In this document: piece after piece, positions 10,719-11,960 of the stretch
Layout: each line of letters starts with the position of its first letter
How positions within the stretch are numbered: the first letter of the stretch is position 1
NCBI GenBank assembly: GCA_003022005.1
Contig: PXRQ01000017.1
Location: forward strand, 1 to 11,960
Source: Halobacteriales archaeon QS_5_70_15
GTDB lineage: Archaea; Halobacteriota; Halobacteria; Halobacteriales; Haloarculaceae
Reading direction: 5' to 3'
DNA length: 11,960 nt
Made by a program: the position numbers and the translations under genes
The notes under the pieces: model-generated
What the model was told of the DNA's origin: nothing
Seen by the model: the letters and a program-made list of their open reading frames with translations, nothing else
The model's database searches: none

Positions 10719-11960
10719 TTACTCGGACTCGACCCAGACCCGTGCCTCGTACGGGTCGAGGTCGAGCCGCTCGGGCACCCCGCCGGTCCGGCCGGGGTAG
10801 TTCGCCGCGACCGACGCCGCTCCCTCCGAGCACACCCGCCCGGGGAGCCGAACCGTCGTCGGCTCTCTCGACCAGTTGAGCGCGACGAACGCCCGCGCCT
10901 CGCCGAGCGTCCGCTCGTAGGTCCACACCGACTCGTGGTCGGGGAGGACGGGTTCGTACTCGCCGTAGACGAGGACGTCGTGCTCGTGGCGCAGATCGAC
11001 CAGGTCCCGGTAGGAGTGCCAGACGGAGTCCGGATCGGATCGAGCGCTCGCGACGTTCACCTCCCCGTGGTTCGGGTTGACGGGGAGCCACGGCTCGGCG
11101 TCGGGAGCGGTGAACCCCCCGTGTGCCGAGTCGTCCCACTGTACCGGCGTGCGGGCGTTGTCCCGACAGCGGTAGCGGATCAGGTCGCGCACGTCCTCGA
11201 AGGAGTCGACATCGCCGGCGGCGACGGCCTCCCGGACCCGACCGGTCGCGTCGGCGTCGTCGATCTCCGCTATGGAGTCCCAGGGGTAGTTCGTCATCCC
11301 GATCTCGTCGCCCTGGAAGACGAACGAGGTCCCCCCGAGCGTCAGCACGAGCGTGGCGAGGAGCTTCGCGCTCTCCTCGCGGTACTCCCCGTCGTCGCCG
11401 AACCGCGAGACCGCCCGCGGCTGGTCGTGGTTCCCGAGGTAGACCGCCGGCCACGCCAGATCGGGCTCGGTCTGCCACCGACCGATCGCCTCCTTGAGGT
11501 CGGTGAGCGGGAAGTCGCGGACCTTCCACCACCCCTCCTCGGCGTCGTAGTCGAGGATGACGTGGTCGAAGTTGATCATCATCCGGAGGCCGTGCTCGGC
11601 GTACCGGTCGGCCTCGCCGGGGTCGACGCCGATGCACTCCGCGACGACGAACGCGTCCCGACCCGAGAGCACGCGGTCGTTCATCTCCCCGAGGTACTCG
11701 TGGATTCGCGGCCCCTCGGTGAAGTGCTCGATGCCGACCCACCCCTCGTCGGGGGCCCCGTCGGGGTAGCCCTCGGGCTTGGAGATCAGGTTGACGACAT
11801 CCATTCGGAAGCCGTCGATGCCCCGCTCGAACCACCAGTTCATCATGTCGAAGATCGCCTCGCGGACGTCGGGGTTGCGCCAGTTCAGATCGGGCTGTCT
11901 CCCGTCGAAGAGGTGGAGATACCACTTTCCCACCTCGTCGTCGTAGGCCCACGCCGACCC
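10719..11960 (-). CDS. GH13 alpha-glucosidase, second paralogue, N-terminus beyond the window
   Basis: 413 residues are in the window, and the frame stays open to the right edge. By alignment with its neighbour about 170 N-terminal residues lie outside, so the apparent start codon at 11933 is not real. Counting from the edge, the catalytic residues are D54 (GFRMDVVN), E108 (FVVAECIG) and D179 (GNHDQPR), all intact, again with Val after the nucleophile. The tail differs most from the left gene (VALNWSREPTTVRLPG ... YEARVWVESE). The 93 bases to the next gene show no strong promoter, so the two may be co-transcribed. They could split substrates by chain length or linkage; this is inference. Confidence 0.92.
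   Translation of the reverse strand, partial: GSAWAYDDEVGKWYLHLFDGRQPDLNWRNPDVREAIFDMMNWWFERGIDGFRMDVVNLISKPEGYPDGAPDEGWVGIEHFTEGPRIHEYLGEMNDRVLSGRDAFVVAECIGVDPGEADRYAEHGLRMMINFDHVILDYDAEEGWWKVRDFPLTDLKEAIGRWQTEPDLAWPAVYLGNHDQPRAVSRFGDDGEYREESAKLLATLVLTLGGTSFVFQGDEIGMTNYPWDSIAEIDDADATGRVREAVAAGDVDSFEDVRDLIRYRCRDNARTPVQWDDSAHGGFTAPDAEPWLPVNPNHGEVNVASARSDPDSVWHSYRDLVDLRHEHDVLVYGEYEPVLPDHESVWTYERTLGEARAFVALNWSREPTTVRLPGRVCSEGAASVAANYPGRTGGVPERLDLDPYEARVWVESE
11856..11946. repeat. 91-nt exact repeat shared by the two glucosidase genes, copy in the right gene
   Basis: Partner of 10008-10098; see that entry for the encoded region. The identity ends abruptly on both sides within conserved protein sequence. 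Confidence 0.9.

Overview
The window comes from a halophilic archaeon (class Halobacteria). The evidence is high GC, strongly acidic proteins, leaderless-type promoters, a Tat-lipoprotein halocyanin, an alanine tRNA without encoded CCA, and the order uS15 - RecJ-like - Pcc1 - eS1 (S3Ae), which I know from haloarchaeal genomes. The genus cannot be told from the sequence.

Positions 1-4250 are an accessory, lower-GC patchwork. It opens with the 5' part of a tnpB gene (minus strand, cut by the window edge). A small two-helix membrane protein and a stand-alone TrkA-type RCK protein follow, separated by a strong hairpin. Two short scars at 1546-1593 and 3044-3091 have the hairpin and coding tail of haloarchaeal TnpB 3' ends. 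Between them lie a start-less 40-residue membrane fragment, an SPFH/prohibitin-like protein, a 59-residue membrane/coiled-coil microprotein abutting it, and a zinc-ribbon gene broken after its first Cys pair. Next come two 68-residue proteins in tandem, one hydrophilic and one membrane. They sit between the two copies of a 53-nt imperfect direct repeat (3092-3144 and 3767-3819). The right copy is the 3' end of a 56-residue gene that is coupled by a 4-nt overlap to a 42-residue Cys-rich zinc-binding microprotein; the left copy is only a truncated tail.

The tRNA-Ala(GGC) gene at 4252-4323 (minus strand) is the boundary. Its 3' end faces the accessory side, as expected for an integrase target, and a degenerate piece of the same tRNA lies at 4146-4177.

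Positions 4325-11960 are core-like and very GC-rich. They hold a small zinc-ribbon protein, a decayed M19 dipeptidase (two frameshifts, one large internal deletion), and a tightly coupled translation/replication operon: uS15, a RecJ/DHH-like protein that appears to lack metal-binding motifs, KEOPS subunit Pcc1, and ribosomal protein eS1. A hairpin separates this operon from convergent genes for a halocyanin-type copper lipoprotein and two tandem GH13 alpha-glucosidases. The second glucosidase runs off the right edge. The two paralogues share long stretches of identical DNA inside otherwise diverged sequence, which suggests gene conversion.

No CRISPR array, rRNA gene or complete new multi-gene system is seen. 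The best candidates for undescribed biology are the SPFH/microprotein cassette, the two tiny coupled minus-strand genes beside the tRNA, and the RecJ-like protein without a DHH motif.
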